From Merluccius polli (taxonomy: Eukaryota > Chordata > Actinopteri > Gadiformes > Merlucciidae), in the NCBI GenBank assembly GCA_030340625.1, contig JAOPHQ010004270.1:10001-74000 (forward strand): a stretch of DNA of 64,000 bases, read 5' to 3'. The notes under the pieces were generated by a model, which did no database searches, was not told the DNA's origin, and worked only from the letters and a program-made list of their open reading frames with translations. Below are positions 23,201 to 42,670 of the stretch, in pieces; position 1 is the stretch's first letter, and the number at the start of each line of letters is the position of its first letter. Made by a program: the position numbers and the translations under genes.

Positions 23201-23371
23201 ATACAGTGGATCCTAGTTCTAGTTGTGTCCCTTGTTTAAAGTACAAAACAGTGGCTTGTGGTTCTGTGTGGTTGTGTAAGTAAAGCAATCTCTAGGTGAG
23301 GGGTTCTTACCTGCACATGAAGGCAGAGAGAGCAGAAGCAATAGGCCCACAGTGTGTTGGAGAAGACCCAT
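19273..23371 (-). CDS. cd247: T-cell receptor zeta chain (CD3 zeta) homolog
   Basis: Seven exons on the minus strand: 23371-23311, 22076-21979, 21643-21602, 20300-20274, 20176-20120, 19510-19478 and 19344-19273, all GT-AG with matching phases, giving 129 aa. Residues 1-20 are a signal peptide. A very short ectodomain and one membrane helix follow, with DPRLCYILDGFLAGYG matching the zeta/FcR-gamma family, including the Cys for dimers and the membrane Asp for receptor pairing. The tail has two ITAMs, YTAL-x8-YKEL and YQDL-x7-YHSL, where mammalian CD247 has three. The end DTYHSLQMKQIPPPSR aligns with the mammalian C-terminus. FcR-gamma (fcer1g) is the alternative, but two ITAMs and adjacency to creg1 (as CD247-CREG1 in human) favour cd247. 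Introns hold a hAT element, a SINE tail and minisatellites. Confidence 0.93.
19560..19640. repeat. (GA)n/(GAGT)n/(TA)n microsatellite
   Basis: Runs of GAGA, GAGT and TATA next to the SINE tail in cd247 intron 5. Confidence 0.9.
19640..19840 (+). mobile_element. tRNA-derived SINE fragment
   Basis: It has a Pol III B-box-like GGTTCGATCCC near 19645, the fish SINE body signature GTGTCCCTGAGCAAGACACC, then AGTGCTTTGAGTAGCC and a tail ending near AATGCAGTCCATTTACCA, followed by a (CCATTTA)n repeat to about 19970. The A-box half is missing. It lies in the cd247 intron between exons 6 and 5. Confidence 0.75.
20455..21383. mobile_element. hAT element with BED-finger transposase relic
   Basis: Termini CAGTGGTTCCCAACCT and AGGTTGGGAATCACTG are inverted repeats. 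Flanks ATATAAAA and ATATAACA are an 8-bp duplication with one mismatch. Inside, about 20700-20870 (plus) reads EFGFIVAMDNIRAKCIICSENL, the BED zinc finger N-terminus of hAT/ZBED transposases, followed by a stop. It lies in the cd247 intron between exons 4 and 3. Confidence 0.85.
21680..21970. repeat. Two short minisatellites (AGAGAAAGGTACAGACTC; GGTATAGAGGTCA)
   Basis: About six ~30-bp units with AGGTACAGACTCCTAGCTAT, then about nine units with AGGGTATAGAGGTC, ending at the donor of cd247 exon 2. Confidence 0.88.
22120..22360. repeat. ~30-bp repeat, GATGGGCTAATGTTAGCCTG
   Basis: Seven or so irregular units with TTAGCCTGAAGGTGCTAG in cd247 intron 1. Confidence 0.85.
22590..22735. repeat. Local duplication, copy 1 (pairs with 24365-24480)
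   Basis: The block TTGATCCATTGATTTTATTA ... GTGTCACCCTTACAAGTGCC ... TTGATCATGT is repeated at 24365-24480 with about 90% similarity by eye; the second copy ends in a long AC run. Confidence 0.8.
22840..23225. repeat. ~45-bp minisatellite, about 8 copies, cd247 intron 1
   Basis: The unit contains GAACCAGTTTAAACTACAGT and GGATCCTAGTTCTAGTTGTG. The frames MYFNWFRNTTRTRI (minus) and VFLNQFKLQWILVLV (plus) come from the repeat. Confidence 0.95.
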
Positions 23372-23768
23372 CTCAACCCAGAACCCAGTCAAATGAGAAC
23401 CAAACCCGATGAGAAACAGCGCCTCTCTTCTGTCTCTTCTCTTCTCGTTCTTCTCAGACGCAGGCAGGCAGGATGTGGTTTTAAGCACCGATCACACATA
23501 CAACATACACCACAGCAGCATAAAACTAGACAAACTGCACACACACGCACACAAACAGGTGTTCAGTCACAACCACATACAGCCTGACACACACACCATT
23601 TGCCCAATCATCTGATCTATTGCCAGTTTAACAGGAAACAAATGTTTCAGAAATGTTTGACTTTAATTTGCCTTGACTGTTCTGGTTTAGTAGGCCTGAA
23701 ACTAGAGGCGAGCCTGTGTGTAGCTGCATCAGCTAGCTAGAACTTCAGAAAGGAATCTGTATTTATAC

Positions 23769-24134
23769 TAGTGATGGGCCGATAACAGCGGTATCGGCTG
23801 CGATAACGCAAGATTGTTATCGGCGTTAATATTTTTATCGACGATATTATCGCGAACCGAAATCCTCCGGTAGCACCCCCCGCTCAACAATTCGGCAACA
23901 AAAAGCTCCGGTAGCTCCGGTAGCACCCCCCGCTCAACAATCGCGCAGACCCACTTTTAGTCATCATTTAGGTAATATAAGTCATTACTTAGGCAATACA
24001 AGTCATTATTTAGGTAGCAAACACATATTATGGACACCTTCGACATCATTCAAAGGAGCCACGTTAATCTAGATTAACCTAGATTAATTTCAAGATTAGT
24101 CTAGATTAAATATTTTAATCTATGCCCATCTCTA
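23769..24134. mobile_element. hAT MITE with 8-bp TSD ATTTATAC
   Basis: Starts TAGTGATGGGC and ends GCCCATCTCTA (imperfect TIR), flanked by ATTTATAC at 23761-23768 and 24135-24142. A duplicated block at 24650-24700 preserves the same flanking sequence without the element (an empty site), confirming the borders. It contains two copies of a C-run plus GCTCAACAATCGCGCA-like cassette. No coding sequence. Confidence 0.93.
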
Positions 24135-24469
24135 ATTTATACACAACAAAACCTTTATTCAGACAAATGTATACAAAGTTATATAGTTGTTTATAATGTA
24201 AATAACAATATAAAATATGTTTCCCAATTAAGGAATGGCGTTTCTATCAGACTAGTGGAAAATACACAAAAATAATTACCTTGAATATCAGAAAATTGTG
24301 AAAAATTAATAAGTGGACAAGCCGAGATAGTGAACCAAGAATCGTTAAATCTTACCCCAACATAGAAATATTGATCCATTGATTCTATTGTTTAAGTGTC
24401 ACCCTTACAAGTGCCCACATGGTCAACACTGTTAAAACATACAAGTGATGATTCTATAGATTGATCATG

Positions 24470-24574
<105 letters not shown>

Positions 24575-24639
24575 GTGTGTAGCGACATCAGCTAGCCTGT
24601 GCATTGCTACATTAGCTAGCCTGTGTGTAGCTACATTAG

Positions 24640-24770
24640 TTAGCTTGATCGTAGAACTTCAGAAAGGAATCTGTTTTTATACACAATGAAAACTTTATTC
24701 AGACAAATGTATACAAAGTTATATAGTTTCTATCGTCAGACTAGTGGAAAATACACCCGTCGCTTGACGG
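24640..24770. repeat. Duplicate of the creg1 3-prime end (pairs with 23740-24266)
   Basis: GAACTTCAGAAAGGAATCTG, CTTTATTCAGACAAATGTAT and GACTAGTGGAAAATACAC occur here and again at 23740-24266, where the hAT MITE and ~75 further bases split them. On the minus strand both copies hold AATAAA (near 24688 and 24151), so they look like tandem creg1 3-prime UTR ends with two possible poly(A) signals. Confidence 0.75.
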
Positions 24771-24811
24771 TGGTCAAAGATCACACAGGGGTTACCATGA
24801 CAACGACCAGC

Positions 24812-26487
24812 TCACACTGAGTGGAGGTGTTTCCTGTAAGGCGTGGCCTTAAAGTACTCATCAGGGGTAATGGTTTTCACCCCCCCAAAATAGTCCAGCA
24901 CCCACACCTGCAACACAGAGACCAGACTGTTAGCCACACCCACCACCTCCCATTAGCCACACCCACCCTCAGTTAGCCACATCGCATTAGCCACACCCAA
25001 TGTCAACTTTAACCACACCCACATCCCATGTAGCCCCACCCCCAGACCTTGGTGATGTTAAACTTGGCAAAGAACCAGCCGTGGTCGGAGGGCCAGTCCT
25101 TCATCTCCGGGTGTCGCCAGAACAACCACTTCTGAGCAAACTCCGCCTCCCTCGTGTCGTTCACCTGGACCACGTTGAGACATTTATGGATAATAATACT
25201 CAAGATACTTTACTGATATATACACACGACTGTACTAACAATTAAAAAGAGATGCAGGTTGTCATGGCTACAGGTTGCCATGACTATAGGTTGTCATGAC
25301 AACAGGTTGTGCAGTGTGAAGGAGGCTGACCTCCAGGACAGATCCAGACAGGATGATGTGGGCACACAGAGGGCTCTGGGGGTCAAATCCCTGCTGGGTG
25401 CAGTAGTCCGTCTGGGCCAGGGACAAGGAAAGAGAGGCCTGAGGGTTCACCTGCACCACACAAATGGTTAATACCTAACCTGCTCCTTAATGACCTGTCT
25501 CTGTACCGTCTAACCCCTACCTGCTCCTTGATTACCTGTCTCTGTACTGTCTAACCCCTACCTGCTCCTTGATGACATGTCTCTGTACTGTCTAACCCCT
25601 ACCTGCTCCTTGATGACCCGTCCCTGTATTCACAGCCAAATAAATAAAAGTAGAAAACTGTCAACAAGCTAGACCTTCTATAAGGAAACACGGCTTCAGG
25701 CTGTGGTTCTCAGATTTTAATCTGGCGCACCCAACCTTAACCTCCTGTTATCAGAACAGACCAGCTCATGTCCACACTCATGTCTAGCATGTGACTTGAA
25801 AAGTGCTGAATCACTCTCAAAACTGCTGCATCATGGTGGAGAGAGACAGTTACATAACATCTAAACTAACCATCTCTAACCCTAAACCACAACACCTAAA
25901 CTAATGAAACACACCTAAACTAACCACCTCTAACCTAACACCTAAACTAACCATCTCTAACCTAACACCTAAACTAACCTAACACCTAAACTAACCATCT
26001 CTAACCTAACACCTAAACTAACCATCTCTAACCTAACTCCTAAACTAACCTAACACCTAAACTAACCATCTCTAACCTAACTCCTAACCTAACACCTAAA
26101 CTAACCATCTCTAACCTAACTCCTAAACTAACCTAACACCTAAACTAACCATCTCTAACCTAACACCTGAACTAACCATCTCTAACCCAACACCTACACT
26201 AACCATCTCCTCACCTGTAGGTCCTGGACGGAGACCTCCATGCGGGTGAGGTACAGGTACGGTACCCCAGTCCCGTGGCCCGGCGGGCCGTCGCTGATGG
26301 AGAAGGCGTTGGAGAAGGGCTGCCCCTGGACGGGGTGGTGCGTGGAGATGGTGGCCATGGAGGCCCAGGTGCACTGGTTGGCCACGAAGCGCGCCACCCG
26401 GGCCACGGCGTCGTGCGGCGGGATGTCCAGTCCGGAGCTGCCGCGGCTCGCCAGGCCGAGGAACAGGAGTAGCAGGCAGGAGGACAT
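24812..26487 (-). CDS. creg1: Cellular repressor of E1A-stimulated genes (CREG1)
   Basis: Four exons on the minus strand: 26487-26215, 25450-25331, 25164-25048 and 24907-24812, GT-AG and all phase 0, giving 201 aa (human 220). A signal peptide (SSCLLLLFLGLASRGSSG) precedes the flavin-reductase-like split-barrel domain: VARVARFVANQCTWASMATI, SDGPPGHGTGVPYLYLT, FDPQSPLCAHIILSG, RHPEMKDWPSDHGWFFAKF and VWVLDYFGGVKTITPDEYF. NDT and NIT are N-glycosylation sites. CREG1 is a secreted and lysosomal glycoprotein; that comes from the family. The start at 26487 gives a proper signal peptide; an upstream in-frame ATG (26547) would add 20 residues. Two CLEAR-type boxes lie just upstream. Next to cd247, as in human. 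Confidence 0.97.
25490..25625. repeat. ~55-bp repeat, three copies, creg1 intron 1
   Basis: Units contain CCTGCTCCTTGATGAC and TCTGTACTGTCTAACCCCTA. Confidence 0.85.
25860..26210. repeat. CTAACCATCTCTAACCTAACACC minisatellite, creg1 intron 1
   Basis: About twelve 25-30-bp units of CTAAACTAACCATCTCTAAC with CTAACACC, running up to the exon 1 donor. It resembles but is not the TAACCC telomere repeat. Confidence 0.9.
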
Positions 26488-26542
26488 GGTCGGTTCTACT
26501 CCGGTTCCTCTCCGCGGGGCTCCGAGATAAACAGACACTTGG

Positions 26543-26574
26543 GTCACGTGACGACGCGGACGATGTCACGTGAT
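26543..26574. promoter_or_regulatory. Two CLEAR/E-box elements upstream of creg1
   Basis: GTCACGTGAC (26543-26552) is an exact palindromic CLEAR box and GTCACGTGAT (26565-26574) differs in one base. They lie 56 and 78 bases upstream of the creg1 start codon. TFEB/TFE3 bind this motif at lysosomal genes, which suits the product; use here is inferred from sequence only. Confidence 0.6.
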
Positions 26575-26725
26575 CGCTGTTTTGGTCTCCACTGTCCTCC
26601 ATAGGGCGCTTCCTACGCCGAGGAATCGAGAGCGAGGAGGGATCCCCGCGGAGCTAGGCTACACGAGAGACATCTCGCAAATTTGAACGAGATGGCAGCG
26701 AAACAGTACCATAAGTAATATATAC

Positions 26726-26909
26726 ACTGGCGTAACTATCGACGGTGCAACCGGTGCATTGCACCGGGGCCCAGACGCCGGGGGGGGGGCCCATGAAGAC
26801 GCCGGGGGGGGGGGGCCTCCCCCGTCAACAATCGCGCAGCACCCCCCCCCGTCAACAACCGCGGGGGCCCTAAAATATTATTTGCACCGGGTCACGTTGT
26901 TACGCCAGT
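26726..26909. mobile_element. MITE with ACTGGCGTAAC/GTTACGCCAGT termini
   Basis: The 11-bp inverted ends enclose GGTGCATTGCACCGGGGCCC, poly-G/poly-C runs and a GTCAACAATCGCGCA cassette. A second copy of its left part is at 63655-63725. Superfamily is unclear; the flanks are TA-rich and give no clean duplication. A Tc1 element begins within the next bases. Confidence 0.8.
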
Positions 26910-26912
26910 ATA

Positions 26913-28142
26913 TACACTCACCGGCCACTTTATTAGGTACACCTGTCCAACTGCTCGTTAACGCAAATTTCTAATCAGCCAATCACATGGCAGCAACTCA
27001 ATGCATTTAGGCATGTAGACATGGTCAGGACGATCTGCTGCAGTTCAAACCGAGCATCAGAATGGGGAAGAAAGGTGATTTAAGTGACTTTGAACGTGGC
27101 ATGGTTGTTGGTGCCAGACGGGCTGGTCTGAGTATTTCAGAGACTGCTGATCTACTGGGATTTTCACGCACAACCATCTCTAGGGTTTACAGAGAATGGT
27201 CCGAAAAAGAGAAAATATCCAGTGAGTGGCAGTTCTGTGGGCACAAATGCCTTGTTGATGCTAGAGGTCAGAGGAGAATGGCCAGACTGGTTCGAGCTGA
27301 TAGAAAGGCAACTGTAACTCAAATAACCACTCGTTACAACAGAGGTATGCAGAAGAGCATCTCTGAACGCACAACACGTCGAACCTTGAGGCGGATGGGC
27401 TACAGCAGCAGAAGACCACACCGGGTGCCACTCCTGTCAGCTAAGAACAGGAAACTGAGGCTACAATTCGCACAGGCTCACCAAAATTGGACAATCAAAG
27501 ATTGGAAAAACGTTGCCTGGTCTGATGAGTCTCGATTTCTGCTGCGACATTCGGATGGTAGGGTCAGAATTTGGCGTCAACAACATGAAAGCATGGATCC
27601 ATCCTGCCTTGTATCAACGGTTCAGGCTGGTGGTGGTGGTGTAATGGTGTGGGGGATATTTTCCTGGCACACTTTGGGCTTATTAGTAGGCCTACCAATT
27701 GAGCATCGTGTCAAAGCCACAGACTACCTGAGTATTGTTGCTGACCATGTCCATCCCTTTATGACCACAGTGTACCCATCTTCTGATGGCTACTTCCAGC
27801 AGGATAACGCGCCATGTCATAAAGCGCGAATCATCTCAGACTGGTTTCTTGAACATGACAATGAGTTCACTGTACTCAAATGGCCTCCACAGTCACCAGA
27901 TCTCAATCCAATAGAGCACCTTTGGGATGTGGTGGAACGGGAGATTCGCATCATGGATGTGCAGCCGACAAATCTGCAGCAACTGCGTGATGCTATCATG
28001 TCAATATGGACCAAACTCTCTGAGGAATGTTTCCAGTACCTTGTTGAATCTGTGCCACGAAGGATTAAGGCAGTTCTGAAGGCAAAAGGGGGTCCAACCC
28101 GGTACTAGCAAGGTGTACCTAATAAAGTGGCCGGTGAGTGTA
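26913..28142 (+). mobile_element. Complete Tc1/mariner element, DD36E type
   Basis: TIRs of about 30 bases (CACTCACCGGCCACTTTATT and its complement AATAAAGTGGCCGGTGAGTG) lie at 26915-26944 and 28112-28140, with TATA on both outer sides (TA target). The two TIRs are almost identical and enclose one uninterrupted transposase gene. A truncated near-identical copy is at 5671. Confidence 0.95.
27062..28108 (+). CDS. Tc1/mariner transposase, intact, DD36E
   Basis: An uninterrupted 348-aa protein, the full length expected for the family. Residues ~5-110 form a paired-like helix-turn-helix DNA-binding domain (LSDFERGMVVGARRAGLSIS, then SRTTISRVYREW and TTRRTLRRMGY). The DDE core shows AWSDESRFLL (first Asp), YFQQDNAPCHKA (second Asp) and SPDLNPIEHLWD (Glu). 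Counting from the second Asp to Glu leaves 36 residues between, so it is DD36E rather than the usual DD34E; DD36E elements are known as the Incomer family. It acts in the nucleus by cut-and-paste at TA sites. The start is the first ATG after the 5-prime UTR of the element. No broken codon is seen, so it may still be functional. Confidence 0.95.
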   Translation: MGKKGDLSDFERGMVVGARRAGLSISETADLLGFSRTTISRVYREWSEKEKISSEWQFCGHKCLVDARGQRRMARLVRADRKATVTQITTRYNRGMQKSISERTTRRTLRRMGYSSRRPHRVPLLSAKNRKLRLQFAQAHQNWTIKDWKNVAWSDESRFLLRHSDGRVRIWRQQHESMDPSCLVSTVQAGGGGVMVWGIFSWHTLGLLVGLPIEHRVKATDYLSIVADHVHPFMTTVYPSSDGYFQQDNAPCHKARIISDWFLEHDNEFTVLKWPPQSPDLNPIEHLWDVVEREIRIMDVQPTNLQQLRDAIMSIWTKLSEECFQYLVESVPRRIKAVLKAKGGPTRY

Positions 28143-28378
28143 TATATAGATATAGATATATAGATATAGATAGATAGATAGCGCTTTTCCTATTTGTTTT
28201 TCCATAAAAACAAATAGGAACAGTAAGTCACAATAAAAACCCAACAAGGGAAAGCAAGCAACAAGTAATGAATACAGCAAAAAGATAAATGCTTTTTGTT
28301 AAACATTTTTTTCGTTTGCAATTCTTAATTGGATTAGGTCCTTGGTTTTTTGCACAGTACCTGAAATGTCGCAACACA

Positions 28379-29854
28379 CATAGCCGGTTCTCCCTATACG
28401 CACACTACGCAAGTTGCGTAGGGCCCCGCAGGTTAATTAAGGCCGCTCCCCCCGTCTCCACTTCAGTCAAACTTGCGACAGGTAGCCTATAGCGACAGCT
28501 AGTGCCTACAATGATAAGAAGATGAAGCGGAATTACCGCGGAAAAAAAAAAAAAAAGATCTGAACGCCGGGCCCCCTCTATGGCCGGGCCCCTGGGCCCG
28601 TGCCCAGAAAACGCATTGGCTAATCCGGCCCTGGTCCCCACCACTATTTATAATTTGAATTTTGTCCCCACCACTTTTAAAAATGTGCAACCCAATTGCG
28701 ACCGAAAAAATCCCCACATACTCAACCGCAGCCCGTTCTCATCCCAACTACAGCGTCCGCTCGCAGAGCAGAGTTACAGCGTCCATTCACTCCAATAATA
28801 ACCCGGTCACGGTGATAGATTACGCTAACCCTAACCATAACCATAACCCTAACCATAACCCATAACCCTTTTTGGAGTGAATTGTTTCACAGTAGACTGC
28901 GGACGCTGTAGACTCTGCTCTGCGAGCGGACGCTGTAGACTCTGCTCGTCTCTTACCACCGCGATCGGGTTTATGAGAACCCCCAGATCGTTTCACACAG
29001 ATGCGGGAGGGTACCTTTGGCATCAGTATCAGACGTCTAGGGGCGTGACAAATCGTCGGTAGCCTATATTACGAGTTGGGATGAGAACGGGTTGTCTGCC
29101 GAAACCGTCAAGTCTAAATCATGCGATAGGCGCGATGACATCCTCACAGCATGTGACATCCTCACAGCTTGTAGCGTCGACGCTACTGCCTATCACTGTA
29201 TTTCAGTCCAACGTTAGTTGGCTTGGCTTAGATACAACTGAACGCCTTTATCAAATGGAAAGAAGGCAAAAGGATTAACTTTGACTAGCCTAAATATTTA
29301 GTTGAATTTTGATTTGCTGTGCTGCCTGCACACTAGATATACACATAGCAGGTAGTCTAAATTATAAGCATGAAGTATTAAACATATTCATTGTAATTCA
29401 TTTAATAACATTTAAATAACAACATTGGCTATCTGAACAGTTATGGTTTTTGTTCATATGGAAACTTATTATTGTCATTTTTCATATTGTTATAGCCTGT
29501 GCTGTGGTTATTGCAACTATTAGTTGTAGGCTTTTCAAATGTATTTGAATTTGAAACAATTTTAACTCATGTAGTGTTAATATAAGTCACTTTTGAACAG
29601 CCAGTACAAGCAGCCCAGACCCTAAAACCGCTCCACCAAATGACCCAGCAGACTGGCCTCCAGTCTTAACAGACTCTATGCGAACTGAGTTTGTGCGCAG
29701 AGGTCCATTCAAACCAAGACAGGATTTTTCTTACCCCAAAGACAAGACTAGTAAAGGTGACTGTAAAACATGGTTATATTTTGGCCCGCAGAGTTCAGAT
29801 AGGAGGGCCCACAGGATTTTGCTTAGGGCCCCATGGAGGTTAGAACCGGCACTG
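28379..29854. mobile_element. Composite hAT element with 8-bp TSD GCAACACA
   Basis: Ends CATAGCCGGTTCT and AGAACCGGCACTG are inverted repeats; GCAACACA occurs directly outside each (28371-28378 and 29855-29862). The interior has GTAGGGCCCCGC and GGGCCCCATGG tracts, an internal piece ending TAATCCGGCCCTGG, and another inverted-repeat element (28729-29093). No complete transposase is seen. Confidence 0.88.
28729..29093. mobile_element. Nested inverted-repeat element CCCGTTCTCATCCCAACT
   Basis: CCCGTTCTCATCCCAACT at 28733 is mirrored by AGTTGGGATGAGAACGGG at 29072-29090. Subterminal CTACAGCGTCCGCTCGCAGA is also mirrored (28750-28770 and 28920-28940). The centre holds a short telomere-like CTAACC/ATAACCC run (28830-28868). 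Confidence 0.75.
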
Positions 29855-29862
29855 GCAACACA

Positions 29863-30500
29863 GGCAATCAAGTCAAATTAAAGCAATACGTGTACCGTTT
29901 CCTCGGGTACACAACGGCATGTTCGTTGCAAAATGTAACGTCAAATTCCGTCATGTGTGCACAAACATAGTGCTGCACTTGAGAGAAGTGTGGGTTGTAA
30001 AGCCTATATCGATGCAGACTCGGTCTTGGAGGGTTTTATAACCCACTCCCACTTAAGGCCAATTGGTTTGTAATGACACTTAACGTGGCGGGGGGGGGGG
30101 GGGGGGGGGGGGGTGCAGGGGCCGGACTGGAATTGGGCCCTTGCGTCTTTCCATGCACGGTGGGAGGGACTAAGACGCAAGTAAAGGACGCGAGTGAGGG
30201 GAAACGTGGACACCCTGACTCCGCCAGATGGAATGATTCGCGTTGTTTGATTATGTTTGATTCGGGATGAGTAGTTCCTCACTTGGTCAACAAAATAATG
30301 TACACAGTCTTGTACCTTTGCCTTTTCTTCCGTTTTCCAAATTCTTTTTTATGCCCGAATCAAACATAATATGGTCACGACTACCATAACGAACGATTGG
30401 CTTGGTTAAAGGCTTAATACTCTTTTTATAAGGATTCTACGAAAAGTGGACGAGATAAATGCATGGGAAATTTACTTCCGGCACCGGAGCTGTTAAAAAA
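29863..30500. other. Intergenic sequence with a poly-G tract, no gene seen
   Basis: Contains a G run of about 22 at 30090-30112 followed by GGGGCCGGACTGGAATTGGG. No conserved frame or paired termini were found. Confidence 0.5.
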
Positions 30501-30594
30501 GGGGCGGTCACTGTTACGCTCTATACCAGACCAGAGCCCGTCTACGGAGAGCCTGTCCACTCCCTATTAAGTCCCATTGTACCGAATTCTGGTT

Positions 30595-31345
30595 GCAGTT
30601 CCACCAGAGCTCCACTGGGGGCGATCGCCTGTGAGTGCAGAATGAATGGGAGCAGATGGAGCTACACGGCTAAATGTGTCTCTTTCACCTGATTCTCATT
30701 GAAAAAACTCCGATTTGATTGTAGTTCTTACAAGTTCAACATAGGTTATAGATCGAAAGTTGAATGAACGAGTACTTATGTCCTTTCGATTTCTTACAGG
30801 ACGTGTTGTTATTGCCCATAACACGCTAGCATTCTGCTAATGAACGCTGATTGGTCAGTGAAGGACTGATTACGACCAGAGATCTGCTTGATGGCATCTT
30901 GGCATCCGAAGCGGGATCAGAACGTTATGGTGGACAATTTCGCCCAAGTTCTTTTTTTTTAACACAGCAACTTCTTTTGGTTGCTGGCACTTTTATCTGC
31001 GTATCGTTATGTATGTACTGCTGTGTTATCGATGCCTTGAGGGAAAGGGAGAGGCTTGCCGTAAAGCAGTATCTCTGGTCGTAAGATGAGTATGACGTCA
31101 TTGACATTTTAAAATACTTTTTTAAAGCAAATAAGTGACTCTAAAAAATCTAACACCCAGCAATGTGTAATTTCTTTGCATCCCCTTTCGAAAGCAACAT
31201 TCAAATTACTAGACAAAAAATTATATCCTGAGAAAAGTGGAGTTTGAGGGGTATAGCTCCATAGACCGCCATTCATTCTGCACTCACCATGTGAGCGCCC
31301 TCACATGGAACCAGAGGGGAACTGCAACAGTTCAGAACCCGGAAG
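30595..31345. mobile_element. Probable MITE-like inverted repeat
   Basis: TTGCAGTTCCACCAGAGCTCC ... GAGTGCAGAATGAATGG (30592-30655) is mirrored imperfectly by CCATTCATTCTGCACTCA ... GGGGAACTGCAACAG (31270-31330). Outer ends could not be fixed and no target duplication was identified. Confidence 0.55.
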
Positions 31346-31449
31346 TAAACCGAGAGTGGAACTTCTCTCCTTATTAGACATTCTCTGACCAGACTGAACT
31401 GTGAGTGGAATATCATGGAGCTCGCGAGATCAGGCTGGTCTCGCGAGGC

Positions 31450-32389
31450 TAAAACGTGGATGCAATTTAAGAGAAATGAGAAGCACCCACAGAAACAGAC
31501 GAGGACCTCCTGCTGCTCACTACTGCCCCCCTCCGCCCAAACAGAGACATGTGCATGCGCTCTGTGTCAGGTCCATTAAAGGAGCAGCCCGGCTTATTCT
31601 GATGAGTCACTAATTTTTTCACCCTGGGACCAGGTTTCAGAAAAGTTCGTTTGCAAGCAATGCGTTTACAGGATTCGTTTGGACGATCGGCCAAAACGAT
31701 ACAAAACATCTGCATTTAAACCAAAAAGCGTCTCCGTGTGGATGGCCCCTTAAGTGAGAGTTTTGTTCCATCACTGTGGCTTATGATACCCTGCTCAGTA
31801 ACCATGGTAACTTGTACCACAGACCTAGCCCGCTCCGTCGCAGGCTAACTGTCAAGCTTAGTTTAGCTGTGTGTGTCAAACAATGTCCGACGGGCGGAAA
31901 TAGACCAGTAACAATAGAGAAACCAACATTAAACCAACATGGGAGTCGTGTTGTTGGAAATGGCTTGAGAAGTTGAAGTCGACGTTAAGTCAAGCCTGGC
32001 ATTTTCAAGTAAGCGCAGATTTCATGAGCCACGTTGATAGAAAACCCCCCAGAGCCCTTAGACCGGTCCGAACCCGTCCTTCACATCATTTATGGTTGAT
32101 TTAACGAGTCACCACCATAACTGCTTACTCGGCTATGACATTATAATTATTAATATTTAGGATAATTAAAACTGATTCTGCTAACTACACTACAACTACA
32201 ACTGACCAAGAATACTAACAGTAATAATAATAATAATAATAATAATAGTAATAATAATAATAAATGCATATAGCAATCACAATCATGTATCTGGTTAAAC
32301 AACGACAACAGACCTTAGGAACTGTTTAATTACAAAGTGGAAAAATATACAAATATAAAAAGAAAGTTAAGGTTGTAAACTGTTAGACG
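31450..32389. other. 3-prime flank of setdb2, no gene seen
   Basis: A TAA trinucleotide run lies at 32222-32264. On the minus strand an AATTAAACAG near 32325 is a candidate weak poly(A) signal for setdb2. Nothing else was recognised. Confidence 0.45.
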
Positions 32390-42265
<9,876 letters not shown>

Positions 42266-42467
42266 GGCCACTAGTTAGCTCCTGACGGGTCTTTTAATCT
42301 GAAAAACTTTCCTGATCCCTGGCCTCCCAACCACAGCAGCGTCCGGAAGACGTGGACGGTGTAAACTGGCGCAGATCGATCCGTTCAATCACTCATCGAT
42401 TGACAATATTATTGATTGCTTTGGCGGAAAGTATCTCAGCTTTTCATTCATGTTTGGACTCATTTAC

Positions 42468-42508
42468 CCACAATGCATCTGTTTGGACTTCTTTGCCCAC
42501 AATGCATC
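42468..42508. promoter_or_regulatory. Paired ZNF143-like sites upstream of setdb2
   Basis: CCCACAATGCATC occurs twice (42468-42480 and 42496-42508), 203 and 231 bases upstream of the setdb2 start codon. It resembles the core of the ZNF143/Staf motif (CCCAGAATGCA), common at vertebrate housekeeping promoters. Function is inferred. Confidence 0.4.
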
Positions 42509-42573
42509 AGTTTGGACTCAGTGCGTCATCCACGCATCCTTCCGCTTCCGCCACGGTCACCTGTACCAAAGAT

Positions 42574-42599
42574 CATAGACATCTTATAAGATGTCTATG
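42574..42599. mobile_element. 26-bp minimal palindromic element with 8-bp TSD
   Basis: A perfect palindrome with half-site CATAGACATCTTA is flanked by identical CCAAAGAT (42566-42573; 42600-42607). The half-site equals the first 13 bases of the hAT-type MITE at 34733. So only two terminal repeat tips remain, joined back to back. Confidence 0.85.
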
Positions 42600-42670
42600 C
42601 CAAAGATAGTAGATAAGTAAAGAGCATCCGGGACTGAAAACGGAACAGTTCTGTCTGCTAAGTGGGCAGG

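Noticed and set aside
26123..26602. 159-aa minus frame overlapping creg1 exon 1
   Set aside because: Alternate frame of the real exon, which is supported by signal peptide, domain match and phase-fitting splice sites.
28830..28868. Interstitial telomere
   Set aside because: Only a few degenerate TAACCC units inside a nested MITE.
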